The translations under genes were made by a program, and so were the position numbers. The notes under the pieces were generated by a model. The model was not told the DNA's origin. It was given only the letters and a program-made list of their open reading frames with translations, and ran no database searches. DNA of 64,000 nt from Arcicella sp034519515. Its GTDB lineage: Bacteria > Bacteroidota > Bacteroidia > Cytophagales > Spirosomataceae. Below, one piece after another: positions 1 through 7,399 of the stretch. How positions within the stretch are numbered: position 1 is the stretch's first letter; every line of letters starts with the position of its first letter. The stretch spans positions 114,293 through 178,292 of the forward strand of contig JAXHOK010000050.1 in NCBI GenBank assembly GCA_034519515.1, read 5' to 3'.

Positions 1-1
1 T

Positions 2-319
2 TTTATTGCCCTTATTGGTATCGAAATCAAAAACTCATTACTTTTGGTGGATTTCACCAATCAACTCCGAGAAGAAGGCATGGAACTTGACGAAGCCATC
101 CATCAAGCGGGCGAAGTCAGATTTGTCCCCATTCTTTTGACATCCTTTACGGCAATCGGTGGTTTAATTCCCTTGGTTATTGAATATTCAGATTTGTATT
201 CGCCCTTAGCCATCGTATTGATTGGCGGTATTACCAGTTCAACATTATTGGCTCGTTTGGTTACGCCCGTAATGTATAAATTATTACCACCCAGAATTAA
301 AGTTAAGGCTGTGGCTTAA
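2..319 (+). CDS. Efflux RND transporter permease, C-terminal fragment
   Basis: The gene enters from the left edge, so only the last ~105 residues are present and no start is visible. The frame beginning at base 2 reads through to the TAA at 317-319. The segment is hydrophobic and carries the family pattern of the C-terminal membrane half of AcrB/CzcA pumps: a GIEIKNSLLLVDFTNQ stretch, an amphipathic loop, then RFVPILLTSFTAIGG and a final helix before a short basic tail. Such inner-membrane proton antiporters work with a periplasmic adaptor and a TolC-type channel. Substrate cannot be judged from this piece; the IKN motif is common to the CzcA/AcrB superfamily. Confidence 0.88.
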   Translation, partial: FIALIGIEIKNSLLLVDFTNQLREEGMELDEAIHQAGEVRFVPILLTSFTAIGGLIPLVIEYSDLYSPLAIVLIGGITSSTLLARLVTPVMYKLLPPRIKVKAVA

Positions 320-476
320 TCTTAGAAAAGTTAAAGTTTCTTAAACAAACATCGCCTTAATAAAGATATAGTAATATTGTAACGGTTATAAAAATATAAT
401 ACTTTCAAGACACTAAATCAAAATTATAGTCGTTCAAAAGAAACGTTACCATCTAAAACTTTAAAATCTCAGTATC

Positions 477-725
477 ATGAAATTTAACACCAGTACATTG
501 ACACAATTTTTATCACGGAATTTTTATATAAATCCCCGTTTGATAAACCCTACCAAACGCTTTCAAGCTGATTTGGGAATGAACTCATTGGAGTTTTTAG
601 AAATGGTTGTATATTTGGAAAACACGTATGGCATAACTTTGCCCGATAACGAGATAGATAAAATTCAGACCATCAGACAGTTATCTGATTTAATGGATAA
701 GAATTTGAATACTGTGGAGGCGTGA
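477..725 (+). CDS. Acyl carrier protein
   Basis: This 82-residue protein carries growing acyl chains on a 4'-phosphopantetheine arm. The attachment serine is Ser37 in the motif DLGMNSLEF, a variant of the canonical DSL in which Asn replaces Asp before the Ser. The rest fits a four-helix ACP fold, with acidic helix II following the serine and a C-terminal LSDLMDKNL helix. No fatty-acid or polyketide gene lies beside it in the window, so it is an orphan ACP, probably not the housekeeping AcpP. It is transcribed towards nuoJ and ends at a terminator-like hairpin. Confidence 0.85.
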   Translation: MKFNTSTLTQFLSRNFYINPRLINPTKRFQADLGMNSLEFLEMVVYLENTYGITLPDNEIDKIQTIRQLSDLMDKNLNTVEA

Positions 726-750
726 AGTATAATATTTTGTGGTTATAGTG

Positions 751-783
751 AAGGGTTTAGGCGGATGTCTAAGCCTTTTTTTG
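751..783. terminator. Bidirectional terminator between ACP and nuoJ
   Basis: An AAGGGTTTAG / CTAAGCCTT stem with an 8-nt loop is followed by a run of T. It lies where the plus-strand ACP gene and minus-strand nuoJ converge and overlaps the nuoJ stop codon. Confidence 0.55.
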
Positions 784-1308
784 TGTATTATTGTTCGTCT
801 TACTACTCAAATAGGCTGCTCCAATCAAGGTCGCCATCAATAAAATCCCCGATACTTCAAAAGGCAATACGAAGTCGGTCATAAGGCTTATTCCAATGGT
901 TTTTGTGGTGGCAGAAGGTTCTGTAAGTTCAAATAATTGTGATTGGATATTACTGAAATTGGCTCGGGCGAAAGTGTAAAATAGTCCTATGAAAGTAACT
1001 GTTGCAATACCAAAACCCAAAAACCGATTAGTATTTCCACTCAAAATATCGTTTTTCACGTTTTCTTTATTGCCTTTTTGATTGGTGAGCATTACCCCAA
1101 AAATCAGGATAACTAAAATCCCACCTACATACACCAATATCTGCGTAATTGCTAAGAAATCTGCCCCCGCCAAAACATATAATCCTGCTATACCCAGAAA
1201 GGTCAAAAGTAAGCTAAAAGCCGCATAAAGCACATTTTTTGACCACAAAACCACGCTCGCCGACACGACAGTGAGTATAATGAAAGCTATGAAGATGAAT
1301 TGGAGCAA
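769..1308 (-). CDS. nuoJ: NADH-quinone oxidoreductase subunit J
   Basis: This 179-residue membrane subunit of respiratory complex I belongs to the proton-pumping arm. It shows five hydrophobic segments, including the family pattern in which a helix with ADFLAITQILVYVGGILVLI-like sequence follows the second membrane segment. The length is normal for NuoJ. It lies directly downstream of nuoI on the minus strand, the usual nuo order; nuoK and later subunits are not downstream here, because the next gene is a convergent ACP. That makes this a nuo locus ending at J or a split operon. A strong hairpin sits in the nuoI-nuoJ spacer. Confidence 0.93.
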   Translation of the reverse strand: MLQFIFIAFIILTVVSASVVLWSKNVLYAAFSLLLTFLGIAGLYVLAGADFLAITQILVYVGGILVILIFGVMLTNQKGNKENVKNDILSGNTNRFLGFGIATVTFIGLFYTFARANFSNIQSQLFELTEPSATTKTIGISLMTDFVLPFEVSGILLMATLIGAAYLSSKTNNNTQKKA

Positions 1309-1332
1309 ATTAGTTATTGATTATAAGAGAAT

Positions 1333-1365
1333 ATCCGTGCCACCGCTCAAAGCGGTGGCACGGAT
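1333..1365. repeat. Perfect 14-bp hairpin in the nuoI-nuoJ spacer
   Basis: The arms ATCCGTGCCACCGC and GCGGTGGCACGGAT flank a 5-nt loop. No U-tract follows on the minus strand, so an mRNA-stabilising or attenuating intercistronic hairpin, or a REP-like repeat, is more likely than a simple terminator. Confidence 0.7.
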
Positions 1366-1372
1366 TAATACA

Positions 1373-2737
1373 CTACTGATTATCAGGTTTCTTAAATTTG
1401 GGTTTAAAAACTGGCTTGGGCTTTGGAGCTTCTTCGGTTTTGACTTCCTCATTTACAAGGCTTTCCGTTTCTACTTTCTTGAATGAAGGTTTAAAAACTG
1501 GTTTGGGTTTTGGGACCTCTTCTACTTTAACTTCCTCATTTACAAGACTCTCCGTTTCTACTTTCTTGAATGAAGGTTTAAAAACTGGCTTGGGCTTTGG
1601 GGCTTCTTCGGTTTTAACTTCCTCATTTACAAGGCTTTCCGTTTCTACTTTCTTGAATGAAGGTTTAAAAACTGGCTTGGGCTTTGGGGCTTCTTCGGTT
1701 TTAACTTCCTCATTTACGAGGCTTTCCGTTTCTACTTTCTTGAATGAAGGTTTAAAAACTGGCTTGGGCTTTGGGGCTTCTTCGGTTTTAACTTCCTCAT
1801 TTACAAGGCTCTCCGTTTCTACTTTCTTGAATGAAGGTTTAAAAACTGGCTTGGGCTTTGGGGCTTCTTCGGTTTTAACTTCCTCATTTACAAGGCTTTC
1901 CGTTTCTACTTTCTTGAATGAAGGTTTAAAAACTGGCTTGGGCTTTGGGGCTTCTTCGGTTTTAACTTCCTCATTTACAAGACTCTCCGTTTCTACTTTC
2001 TTGAATGAAGGTTTAAAAACTGGCTTGGGCTTTGGGGCTTCTTCGGTTTTGACTTCCTCATTTACAAGGCTCTCCGTTTCTGCTTTCTTGAATGAAGGTT
2101 TAAATGCGGGCTTGGGTTTGGGACTCTCAACCTCACTGCTTACTGGCTCAACGCTCACCGCTTTCTTCATCGCCTCTTTCTCCGCCATAAACTGCTCGTA
2201 AAGCTCTTTTTTCTCTTGCGATTGTGCGGGTGTGAGGTTTGCGAATTCAAAATTATGGGTAGTAATATCAAACGTTGAAAAGTCATATTCTTTTGTCATC
2301 GTCAAACATTCCGTGGGACAAACCGTAGTACAAAGCCCGCAGAACATACATTTTGCCATGTCAATATCAAATTTGGCGGCGTATAGACGAATCGCTGAAC
2401 CATCAGAAGCATATCCTGCAATACCCGTGGCTTTGATAGGCTCAATCTCAATACAATCAACTGGACAAATTTTGGCACATTTATCACAGACAATACAATC
2501 ATCCATTTCGTTGTGCAACTGATAACGACCCACATCGGGCAGGGGTAATTGCTCATGCGGATATTGGAGCGTTACGATACCCGTTTGCTGTTTAAAATAA
2601 TCAGGATTATCGACAAAAATTGGTTTACGACTCTGCCGTGCTTCTTTCAAGTGTTTCCACGACAACGAAAGTCCTTTCAGCGAAGTTTTGATACCTTCCT
2701 TAATATTACCAAAATATGTATTGTTTGCTCCTTTCAT
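1373..2737 (-). CDS. nuoI: NADH-quinone oxidoreductase subunit I with tandem-repeat tail
   Basis: Residues 1-200 are a normal NuoI, the ferredoxin-like subunit that carries clusters N6a and N6b in complex I. Two 4Fe-4S motifs are intact: Cys81/84/87/91 and Cys130/133/136/140. From about residue 206 the protein departs from the family. It carries eight tandem copies of a 29-residue Lys/Pro/Glu-rich unit (PKPKPVFKPSFKKVETESLV... NEEVKTEEA), then a partial ninth and a basic end. The usual family length is roughly 160-220 residues, so the tail more than doubles the protein. The tail is probably disordered. The gene precedes nuoJ on the minus strand. Confidence 0.93.
   Translation of the reverse strand: MKGANNTYFGNIKEGIKTSLKGLSLSWKHLKEARQSRKPIFVDNPDYFKQQTGIVTLQYPHEQLPLPDVGRYQLHNEMDDCIVCDKCAKICPVDCIEIEPIKATGIAGYASDGSAIRLYAAKFDIDMAKCMFCGLCTTVCPTECLTMTKEYDFSTFDITTHNFEFANLTPAQSQEKKELYEQFMAEKEAMKKAVSVEPVSSEVESPKPKPAFKPSFKKAETESLVNEEVKTEEAPKPKPVFKPSFKKVETESLVNEEVKTEEAPKPKPVFKPSFKKVETESLVNEEVKTEEAPKPKPVFKPSFKKVETESLVNEEVKTEEAPKPKPVFKPSFKKVETESLVNEEVKTEEAPKPKPVFKPSFKKVETESLVNEEVKTEEAPKPKPVFKPSFKKVETESLVNEEVKVEEVPKPKPVFKPSFKKVETESLVNEEVKTEEAPKPKPVFKPKFKKPDNQ
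1427..2122. repeat. 87-bp tandem repeat, eight copies, inside nuoI
   Basis: Eight in-frame 87-bp units, nearly identical at the DNA level, encode the NuoI tail. The first unit (residues ~206-234) has Ala variants and the seventh (VEEV) is slightly diverged; the other copies differ only at silent sites. The near identity points to recent expansion or ongoing homogenisation. Copy number in an assembly should be treated with caution. Confidence 0.95.
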
Positions 2738-2757
2738 TTATTCTCGGTGAATGGAAA

Positions 2758-2812
2758 ACGGTACACGGGGAACGGGAAAAACAGGTCGTCAAAACAGTTC
2801 CCCGTGTACCGT
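2758..2812. repeat. 16-bp inverted repeat upstream of nuoI
   Basis: The arms ACGGTACACGGGGAAC (2758-2773) and GTTCCCCGTGTACCGT (2797-2812) are perfect complements around a 23-nt loop. The words CCGTGTACC, CCGTTCCC and GGTGAATGG recur in other spacers (14.18-14.27 kb and 25.06-25.22 kb), so this is a member of a small intergenic repeat family. Confidence 0.6.
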
Positions 2813-2899
2813 TCCCGTTCCCCTTTTTTCTCTTACAAAGTTACGGTTGCATTTTTAACAAATGAAAGATGGAGATAAGTTTCTGTGGGGAAAATAAAA

Positions 2900-2931
2900 A
2901 ACCTCCTCAGCGGTTTTGCGGGGGAGGTTTC
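2900..2931 (-). terminator. Terminator of the 96-residue gene
   Basis: A stem of AAACCTCC pairing with GGAGGTTT around a G-rich loop lies just downstream of the minus-strand gene ending at 2972. Confidence 0.6.
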
Positions 2932-2971
2932 TGTGTGAATGATGATTAACGAAGCACTCTTTATTTAATTC

Positions 2972-3262
2972 CTAATTCAACACCATTTTCGGAAAGCGAT
3001 ACATCTGCGAATCATAAACCATCAATTGATCAATTTCCAGTTCAAAATAAGCATACAAAGGCGAGCGTTCTAAGATTTTATGAATATCGGCTTTGTCTCG
3101 GGCGTTCATCGTAATCCAGCCTCTGCCAACCTCCGCAGAAATAGCATAAGAGTCAATTACGCACTTCAAAATCAACTCATTTATGACAGTACGGTGTTTT
3201 GGCACAAGACTCATAAACTCTTCATCCACACTAAAAAACACGGTTACTTGATATTTATTCAT
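2972..3262 (-). CDS. Conserved hypothetical protein, muconolactone-isomerase-like size
   Basis: A 96-residue soluble protein with no signal peptide or membrane helix. Its pattern (MNKYQVTVFFSVDEEFMSLVP, a long helix, then a RGWITMNARDKADIHKILERSPL strand-helix, then YFELEIDQLMVYD) suggests a small ferredoxin-like alpha/beta-barrel such as those of YCII or muconolactone isomerase families. That is a fold guess only and no catalytic residue is recognised. It stands alone between two terminators, so it is probably monocistronic. Confidence 0.7.
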   Translation of the reverse strand: MNKYQVTVFFSVDEEFMSLVPKHRTVINELILKCVIDSYAISAEVGRGWITMNARDKADIHKILERSPLYAYFELEIDQLMVYDSQMYRFPKMVLN

Positions 3263-3333
3263 ACACAGTTTGTTAATACTTGGTAAATATACCGTAATTT
3301 TTTTAATAAATAATCAATCGTTTTATCAAACAT

Positions 3334-3362
3334 AGAAGGCTTCGTTTTAAACGAAGCCTTCT
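3334..3362 (-). terminator. Terminator of the sigma/anti-sigma operon
   Basis: The arms AGAAGGCTTCGTTT and AAACGAAGCCTTCT form a nearly loopless perfect stem just past the anti-sigma stop codon. Confidence 0.75.
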
Positions 3363-3403
3363 GTAAATACTCTTAAAACTATTCACTATTCTTTACTCTC
3401 TAA

Positions 3404-4207
3404 TTAAACCGCTCCCATCACATAAATCTTGCCTTTTGGTCCCGCTTCAGTAGTGCTTCCGCCCGTATCTTCCAATGAAATAGCAAAAGCTACTGGTTTG
3501 GCAAACGATTTCATTTTCAAGATATTATCCGTTCCCGCAATCATCCCTGCGTCTACGGGCTTACCATCCACAATTGCCCAAAATTGATATTGTTTTCCTT
3601 TTGGGGCAGCGGGTAAATCTAACGCTGAAATATATACTTCTTGTTTATTTTTATCAAAATATACCAAAGCTGTTGAATTGGGCGAAACATCTGGTTGTCC
3701 CAACAGTTTAATTACCTTGAAATCAGGGTTTTGCAATACTGCAATTTCCTCTTGATAACTGGCTTTGATAGCTTTGTTTTCTTGGGCAAAAATTTGATTT
3801 TGGCTCTCCAATGCCACTATTTTCTCTTCTGAATTTTTCCAATTATTAAAGAAAAATATGTTAGCACCAATGCTCAAAGCTAATAATGCCCACGAAGCCA
3901 CCATGCTAAAAGTGGACTTCTGAGGTTTAGTATTATTTAACTGAACAATATTATTTTTTGTGTTTTGCTGTGGTTGTTCTTCAAAAACCGCCGCCATGAT
4001 TTTGCTTTTCAGGGCAGCGGGAGGTTGTTTTTCGTATTGTAATGCGTAATTTTCCAATGTGCCTCTGACGGCTTCCAGTTCTATTTCAACTTCTGGATGC
4101 TCCGAAGCCATACGCTCTACCTCTGCCGACTCCCCAGCAGTTGTAATGCCCAACACGTAGCTTTCTAAAATCCCTGATTCTATATATTCTTTCGTATTCA
4201 TATCCAT
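3404..4207 (-). CDS. Anti-sigma factor, RskA-like
   Basis: This 267-residue membrane-anchored regulator probably holds the ECF sigma factor encoded just upstream. The N-terminal ~80 residues (NTKEYIESGILESYVLG...) form the short helical sigma-binding region, without a clear zinc-type HxxxCxxC motif. One membrane helix lies at about residues 100-120 (SMVASWALLALSIGANIFFF), and the extracytoplasmic C-terminal part has the RskA pattern GKQYQFWAIVDGKPVDAGMI. Its start overlaps the end of the sigma gene by 10 bp, which indicates translational coupling. The stimulus is unknown. Confidence 0.87.
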   Translation of the reverse strand: MDMNTKEYIESGILESYVLGITTAGESAEVERMASEHPEVEIELEAVRGTLENYALQYEKQPPAALKSKIMAAVFEEQPQQNTKNNIVQLNNTKPQKSTFSMVASWALLALSIGANIFFFNNWKNSEEKIVALESQNQIFAQENKAIKASYQEEIAVLQNPDFKVIKLLGQPDVSPNSTALVYFDKNKQEVYISALDLPAAPKGKQYQFWAIVDGKPVDAGMIAGTDNILKMKSFAKPVAFAISLEDTGGSTTEAGPKGKIYVMGAV

Positions 4208-4791
4208 TTATCTAAAATTCCAAACCAAATAACTAATATCATCTCCACAAAATACTGCCTTAAATGTACAATGGCAGCCTTCACACGAGTCTTCACTGTT
4301 CCCAAAGGTATCCCAAACTCATCGGCAACTTCTGCCTGAGTATATCCCTGAAAATACAATAAATCAATCATCTGGCGGTGTTCGGGACGTAGGTTTTCTA
4401 CAACCTTTTTCAACCCGATTGCGTCAATATCAAACTGGCTATTTGCCTGATTATCAATAATTTCAACGGTAGAATCTAAATCCTGATTCCGTTGCGAATT
4501 TTGAAAATCCTGCGAGCGGATTTTGTCAATGGCAGTATTACGTGCCACATTCAGCATCCAAGTAAACAGCGTTCCTTTTGTGCGGTTATACCCTTCGATA
4601 TTCTTCCAAATTTTCACAAAAGCATCCTGCAAGACATCAGCAGCGATTTCTTCCGTTCGCACTATTTTCAGAATAACCCCGTATAGTGCCGATGAATAAT
4701 TGTCGTATAAGATAGAGAATCCCCTTTCGTCTTTGCTTTGCAGCATCGTTATAAGGTCTCCTTCATCAATAATTGTTTTACGTTTAGACAT
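4198..4791 (-). CDS. ECF-family RNA polymerase sigma factor
   Basis: A 197-residue sigma-70 family protein. Region 2 includes the VLQDAFVKIWKNI and TWMLNVARNTAIDKIR segments (core binding and -10 recognition). Region 4 is a helix-turn-helix, YFQGYTQAEVADEFGIPLGTVKTRVKAAI, that reads the -35 element. Size and lack of regions 1 and 3 place it with ECF/SigK-like factors. It is the first gene of a two-gene minus-strand operon with its anti-sigma. The last ~12 residues overlap the anti-sigma start. The nearby fasciclin gene is a plausible target, as FAS1-type genes are often linked to sigK/rskA-like pairs, but no shared promoter motif was demonstrated. Confidence 0.93.
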   Translation of the reverse strand: MSKRKTIIDEGDLITMLQSKDERGFSILYDNYSSALYGVILKIVRTEEIAADVLQDAFVKIWKNIEGYNRTKGTLFTWMLNVARNTAIDKIRSQDFQNSQRNQDLDSTVEIIDNQANSQFDIDAIGLKKVVENLRPEHRQMIDLLYFQGYTQAEVADEFGIPLGTVKTRVKAAIVHLRQYFVEMILVIWFGILDKWI

Positions 4792-5204
4792 GAGTGTTCT
4801 CCCTCAATGGATGAATTTTGCGTTAAATTCATCCTGATTTTAAATGGCTTAATAAAGATAATGGGAATATTTTTAAATATTGAGATATAAGTGGTAGGTA
4901 GTGCAATTTTTCATCAATAAATCAAAACTGCTCCACAAATTTCTCATTTTAGAGACGGTGATTTCAAATGTGTAGAAAATGCGATGAATCAACAATGAGT
5001 AAATAAAAACAAAGGACTTCCAGAGCTGAAAGCCCTTTGTGTATTACCCATTATTAAACCACACCTGTCTATTAGGCGTGGAGAGGGAATATTCTCCGTC
5101 TCCCTCCATACCTTTCAGCAGTGAGGTTTGTTTGAGTAATGAGTAGCGAAAATAGGTAAACTTAAATTACTCACTCCTCAAACCTCATTACTCACTCCTA
5201 ATAA
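4792..5204. other. 413-bp spacer, fasciclin 3' region to sigma factor
   Basis: No gene is supported here. It holds a weak hairpin near 5012-5041 and a longer imperfect inverted repeat at about 5119-5195. In the latter, GAGGTTTG and GAGTAATGAG words face CTCATTACTC and CAAACCTC, and this probably ends the fasciclin transcript. The sigma-factor promoter must lie near its 4792 end, but no convincing box was picked out. Confidence 0.5.
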
Positions 5205-5756
5205 CTACATCTTTGGCAAAACAACTGAATCAATTACGTGAATAACACCATTCGACTGGTTTACATCATACGTTGTGATATTTGCCATATTTCCCCCTTC
5301 GTCTTTCAATACGATATTGTGCATTCCATTCATCATTGCCGTCAAAGTACCACCGCTCACGGTTTTCATCACAGCTTTTCCGCCACCCGCTTTGATAGCT
5401 TTTGCGATGTCATCAAAATTCATTTTTCCTGCCACCACGTGGTATGTCAAAACCTTGGTCAGAGTTCCCTTATTTTCTGGCTTCAACAAAGTTTCAACCG
5501 TTCCTGCTGGTAAATTTTCAAAAGCATCATTCACAGGTGCAAATACCGTGAAAGGACCTTTGGTTTGAAGTGTAGCCACCAAATCTGCTGCTTTCACTGC
5601 TGCCACCAAAGTGGTATGAGCCTTAGAATTCACCGCATTTTCAACGATATTTTTAGTGGGGTACATCGCCTCAGAACCAACCATTACTGTTTGTGCATTT
5701 GTAGTGAACGCCAACGCTCCGATTGCCATTCCTAATACTAAAGTTGCTTTTTTCAT
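5205..5756 (-). CDS. Secreted fasciclin (FAS1) domain protein
   Basis: A 183-residue protein with an N-terminal signal peptide (MKKATLVLGMAIGALAFTTNA) followed by one FAS1 domain. Diagnostic segments are FTVFAPVNDAFENLP (H1 region) and the C-terminal NGVIHVIDSVVLP (H2 region), with YHVV in between. FAS1 domains mediate adhesion in the periplasm or outside the cell. The cleavage site is likely after the Ala-Gln region near residue 21. It is transcribed alone on the minus strand, downstream of the DUF2490 locus. An ECF sigma/anti-sigma pair lies next to it. Confidence 0.92.
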   Translation of the reverse strand: MKKATLVLGMAIGALAFTTNAQTVMVGSEAMYPTKNIVENAVNSKAHTTLVAAVKAADLVATLQTKGPFTVFAPVNDAFENLPAGTVETLLKPENKGTLTKVLTYHVVAGKMNFDDIAKAIKAGGGKAVMKTVSGGTLTAMMNGMHNIVLKDEGGNMANITTYDVNQSNGVIHVIDSVVLPKM

Positions 5757-5872
5757 CTTGTTTGTTAATTTTAATTTTGTTTGTTGATTTAATAAACATT
5801 ACAAACAGATCTACGCAGAAGAATTCAGTTTGGATTTAGAAGAGAAGAAAATAAAATTTAATAACCAAAAAA

Positions 5873-5913
5873 TTAGGGCATAATCAGTAGTTTTGCCACT
5901 AATTATGCCCTAA
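5873..5913. terminator. Terminator-like hairpin
   Basis: TTAGGGCATAATCAGT pairs with ACTAATTATGCCCTAA (one mismatch). It lies between the minus-strand DUF2490 gene and the fasciclin gene, so it may end the upstream transcript. Confidence 0.5.
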
Positions 5914-5924
5914 TAACAAATACA

Positions 5925-5981
5925 GGTCAGACGATAGTCAGACCGATAGTCAAATTATTTTGGTCTTACTATCGTCTGACC
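5925..5981. repeat. 14-bp inverted repeat downstream of DUF2490
   Basis: The arms GGTCAGACGATAGT (5925-5938) and ACTATCGTCTGACC (5968-5981) are perfect complements. The loop repeats the words GTCAGACCGATAGTC. It sits just past the original DUF2490 stop codon, so it may be that gene's native terminator or another small mobile repeat. Confidence 0.6.
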
Positions 5982-5992
5982 AAACAATTTAA

Positions 5993-6881
5993 TTACAGTC
6001 TAAACAAAAAATGTGTCTGCAAAACATTCTCTTCGTCAAATTCTACCAAGAAGCCGTTTTAAAATATATTCTGAATAAAGTCTGATTGTATTTTTTGAGT
6101 AGCGGAATCATATTTTTTTAAGGAATATACAGCGTATCTTGTGTAAAAATATGGTTTCGATAGTCAGAATAAGACAATCAGAATTTGTCGTAAGATATTT
6201 TAAAACGGCTTCTAAGGTTACCCTTTGGCGATGATTCCGCATATAACCAATCTCGGTAGAAAAATGAGGGCTAAAAGTATGATTATAAGCAAAATACAAC
6301 TGATTTTGACTAAAAACATTGGCTGGAACATTTGGAACAATATTCACCAAAGGCTCTTCACTAACGTAAACAATATTATTTGTGTTAATATTAAACCGCA
6401 TCTGAAAACGCAATCTGGTACGTCCTTGTTCTTCGCCCCACGAACCATCGGATTGTTGAAAAAGGCGATATTCGTAACCCAAACGAGAGCGTAGAGTCCA
6501 TTTTGGGGATAAAACTTTAGTCCATTCTACAAATAATATTGGGCGAATTTCCCATCTGGTAGGGCGGGTTAAGTCAATATTGTTAGCATAAAGCGGGTGA
6601 GAATGAAAAACGATTGGAGCAAAATTGAACGCCATTTCTTTAACCCGATACACCGTAGAAACTCGATAACCTTCTGTCAGCCTGAGTGCCAAGGGATTAG
6701 GACTTGGCGTAGTGAAATCACTCTGTCTTCGCCAATGTATCTCTGCATTCATTTCCCAATGTTCGCTCAATTTTTTATTAACTGCCAATCTATTCCAAGA
6801 CGTAAAATGCTCATAATGCTGTGCAAAAGAAGAACCGTTTGTCATAAAAACTAATAAAAAAACAATGAAAATTCCCTTCAT
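5993..6881 (-). pseudogene. DUF2490 outer-membrane protein, 3' end interrupted by an insertion
   Basis: The open frame runs from 6881 to 6108 (257 residues) with a signal peptide (KGIFIVFLLVFMTNGSSFA) and beta-strand alternation typical of DUF2490, a probable outer-membrane barrel of unknown role. At residue ~225 (QRVTLEA) it enters a 165-bp inverted-repeat element and ends in a meaningless Leu/Ile-rich tail. Beyond the element the frame resumes as VEFDEENVLQTHFLFRL and a TAA at 5993-5995, which is exactly the kind of aromatic-ended beta-strand expected at a barrel C terminus. The insertion therefore swaps the last strand for 30-odd foreign residues, and outer-membrane assembly is probably impaired. 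The start is the first ATG before the signal peptide. Confidence 0.85.
6049..6213. mobile_element. MITE-like element in the DUF2490 gene, 165 bp
   Basis: The termini are perfect 19-bp inverted repeats, AGAAGCCGTTTTAAAATAT (6049-6067) and its complement (6195-6213). Weaker pairing continues inward to a shared TCTGATTGT word. The element has no ORF of its own. It splits the last codons of DUF2490 from the body of the gene, so it is an insertion. A clear target duplication was not resolved; a 2-bp TT is possible. Confidence 0.82.
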
Positions 6882-7055
6882 AAATTTGTTTTAATGATGA
6901 CAGTAAATTTAAAAGAAAGGGTTTTCGCATCCAATTTTACTGTTTAAAAACATAGATGAAAAAAAAATTAAAAATTATCAGTTGTCGTAACACCTACATT
7001 ATCAAACAATTACTGAATCATTTATAGGTTTTTCAAGATTTTTTTTCAGAAAACA

Positions 7056-7087
7056 TTTGCATAGAAAATCAAAAAAGGCTAATTTTG
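7056..7087 (+). promoter_or_regulatory. Bacteroidota-type promoter of tRNA-Gly
   Basis: A TTTG box at 7056-7059 is separated by 20 bp from TAATTTTG at 7080-7087, an exact match to the TAnnTTTG -7 consensus of Bacteroidota. Transcription would start a few bases downstream, before the tRNA at 7113. Confidence 0.6.
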
Positions 7088-7112
7088 CATCCACAAATCA
7101 CCAGTACAATAT

Positions 7113-7185
7113 GCGAAAATAGCTCAGCTGGTAGAGCGCAACCTTGCCAAGGTTGAGGTCGCCGGTTCGAACCCGGTTTTTCGCT
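7113..7185 (+). tRNA. tRNA-Gly (GCC)
   Basis: A 73-nt cloverleaf. The acceptor arms GCGAAAA and TTTTCGC pair, the D-arm is AGCTCAGCTGGTAGAGC, the anticodon stem-loop ACCTTGCCAAGGT presents GCC, and the T-arm contains GGTTCGAAC. CCA is not encoded. Confidence 0.95.
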
Positions 7186-7195
7186 CAGCTTAAAT

Positions 7196-7217
7196 GAAGC
7201 ACCGTAAGGTGCTTTTT
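7196..7217 (+). terminator. Terminator-like hairpin after tRNA-Gly
   Basis: AAGCACC and GGTGCTT form a tight stem around GTAA, followed by T's, in the spacer between the two tRNA genes. Confidence 0.7.
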
Positions 7218-7251
7218 AAGTTTAAGAGGAAGATAGAAATATCAGACTCAT

Positions 7252-7335
7252 GCCAGGGTGGTGGAACTGGTAGACACGCAGGACTTAAAATCCTGTGAAC
7301 GTAAGTTCGTACGGGTTCGATTCCCGTCCCCGGTA
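7252..7335 (+). tRNA. tRNA-Leu (TAA)
   Basis: An 84-nt class II tRNA. The anticodon loop is CTTAAAA within a CAGGA/TCCTG stem, giving UAA. It has a long variable arm (GAACGTAAGTTC) and a T-arm with GGTTCGATTCC. The acceptor stem GCCAGGG/CCCCGGT has one A:C mismatch. CCA is not encoded. Confidence 0.93.
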
Positions 7336-7351
7336 CTATTACCCCAAAAAC

Positions 7352-7397
7352 AAAAAAGCGTAAATATCTGATTACTTGATATTTACGCTTTTTTATT
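7352..7397. terminator. Bidirectional terminator after tRNA-Leu
   Basis: AAAAAAGCGTAAATATC pairs with GATATTTACGCTTTTTT. It serves the tRNA on the plus strand and the convergent LlaJI-like gene on the minus strand. Confidence 0.85.
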
Positions 7398-7399
7398 TT

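Noticed and set aside
1427..2122. CRISPR array
   Set aside because: The repeats are contiguous 87-bp coding units with no spacers, in frame with nuoI. No CRISPR-like array was seen elsewhere in the window.
1398..2201. 267-residue plus-strand ORF of tandem repeats opposite nuoI
   Set aside because: It is the antisense shadow of the 87-bp repeat in nuoI. The nuoI frame has both iron-sulfur motifs and the right neighbours.
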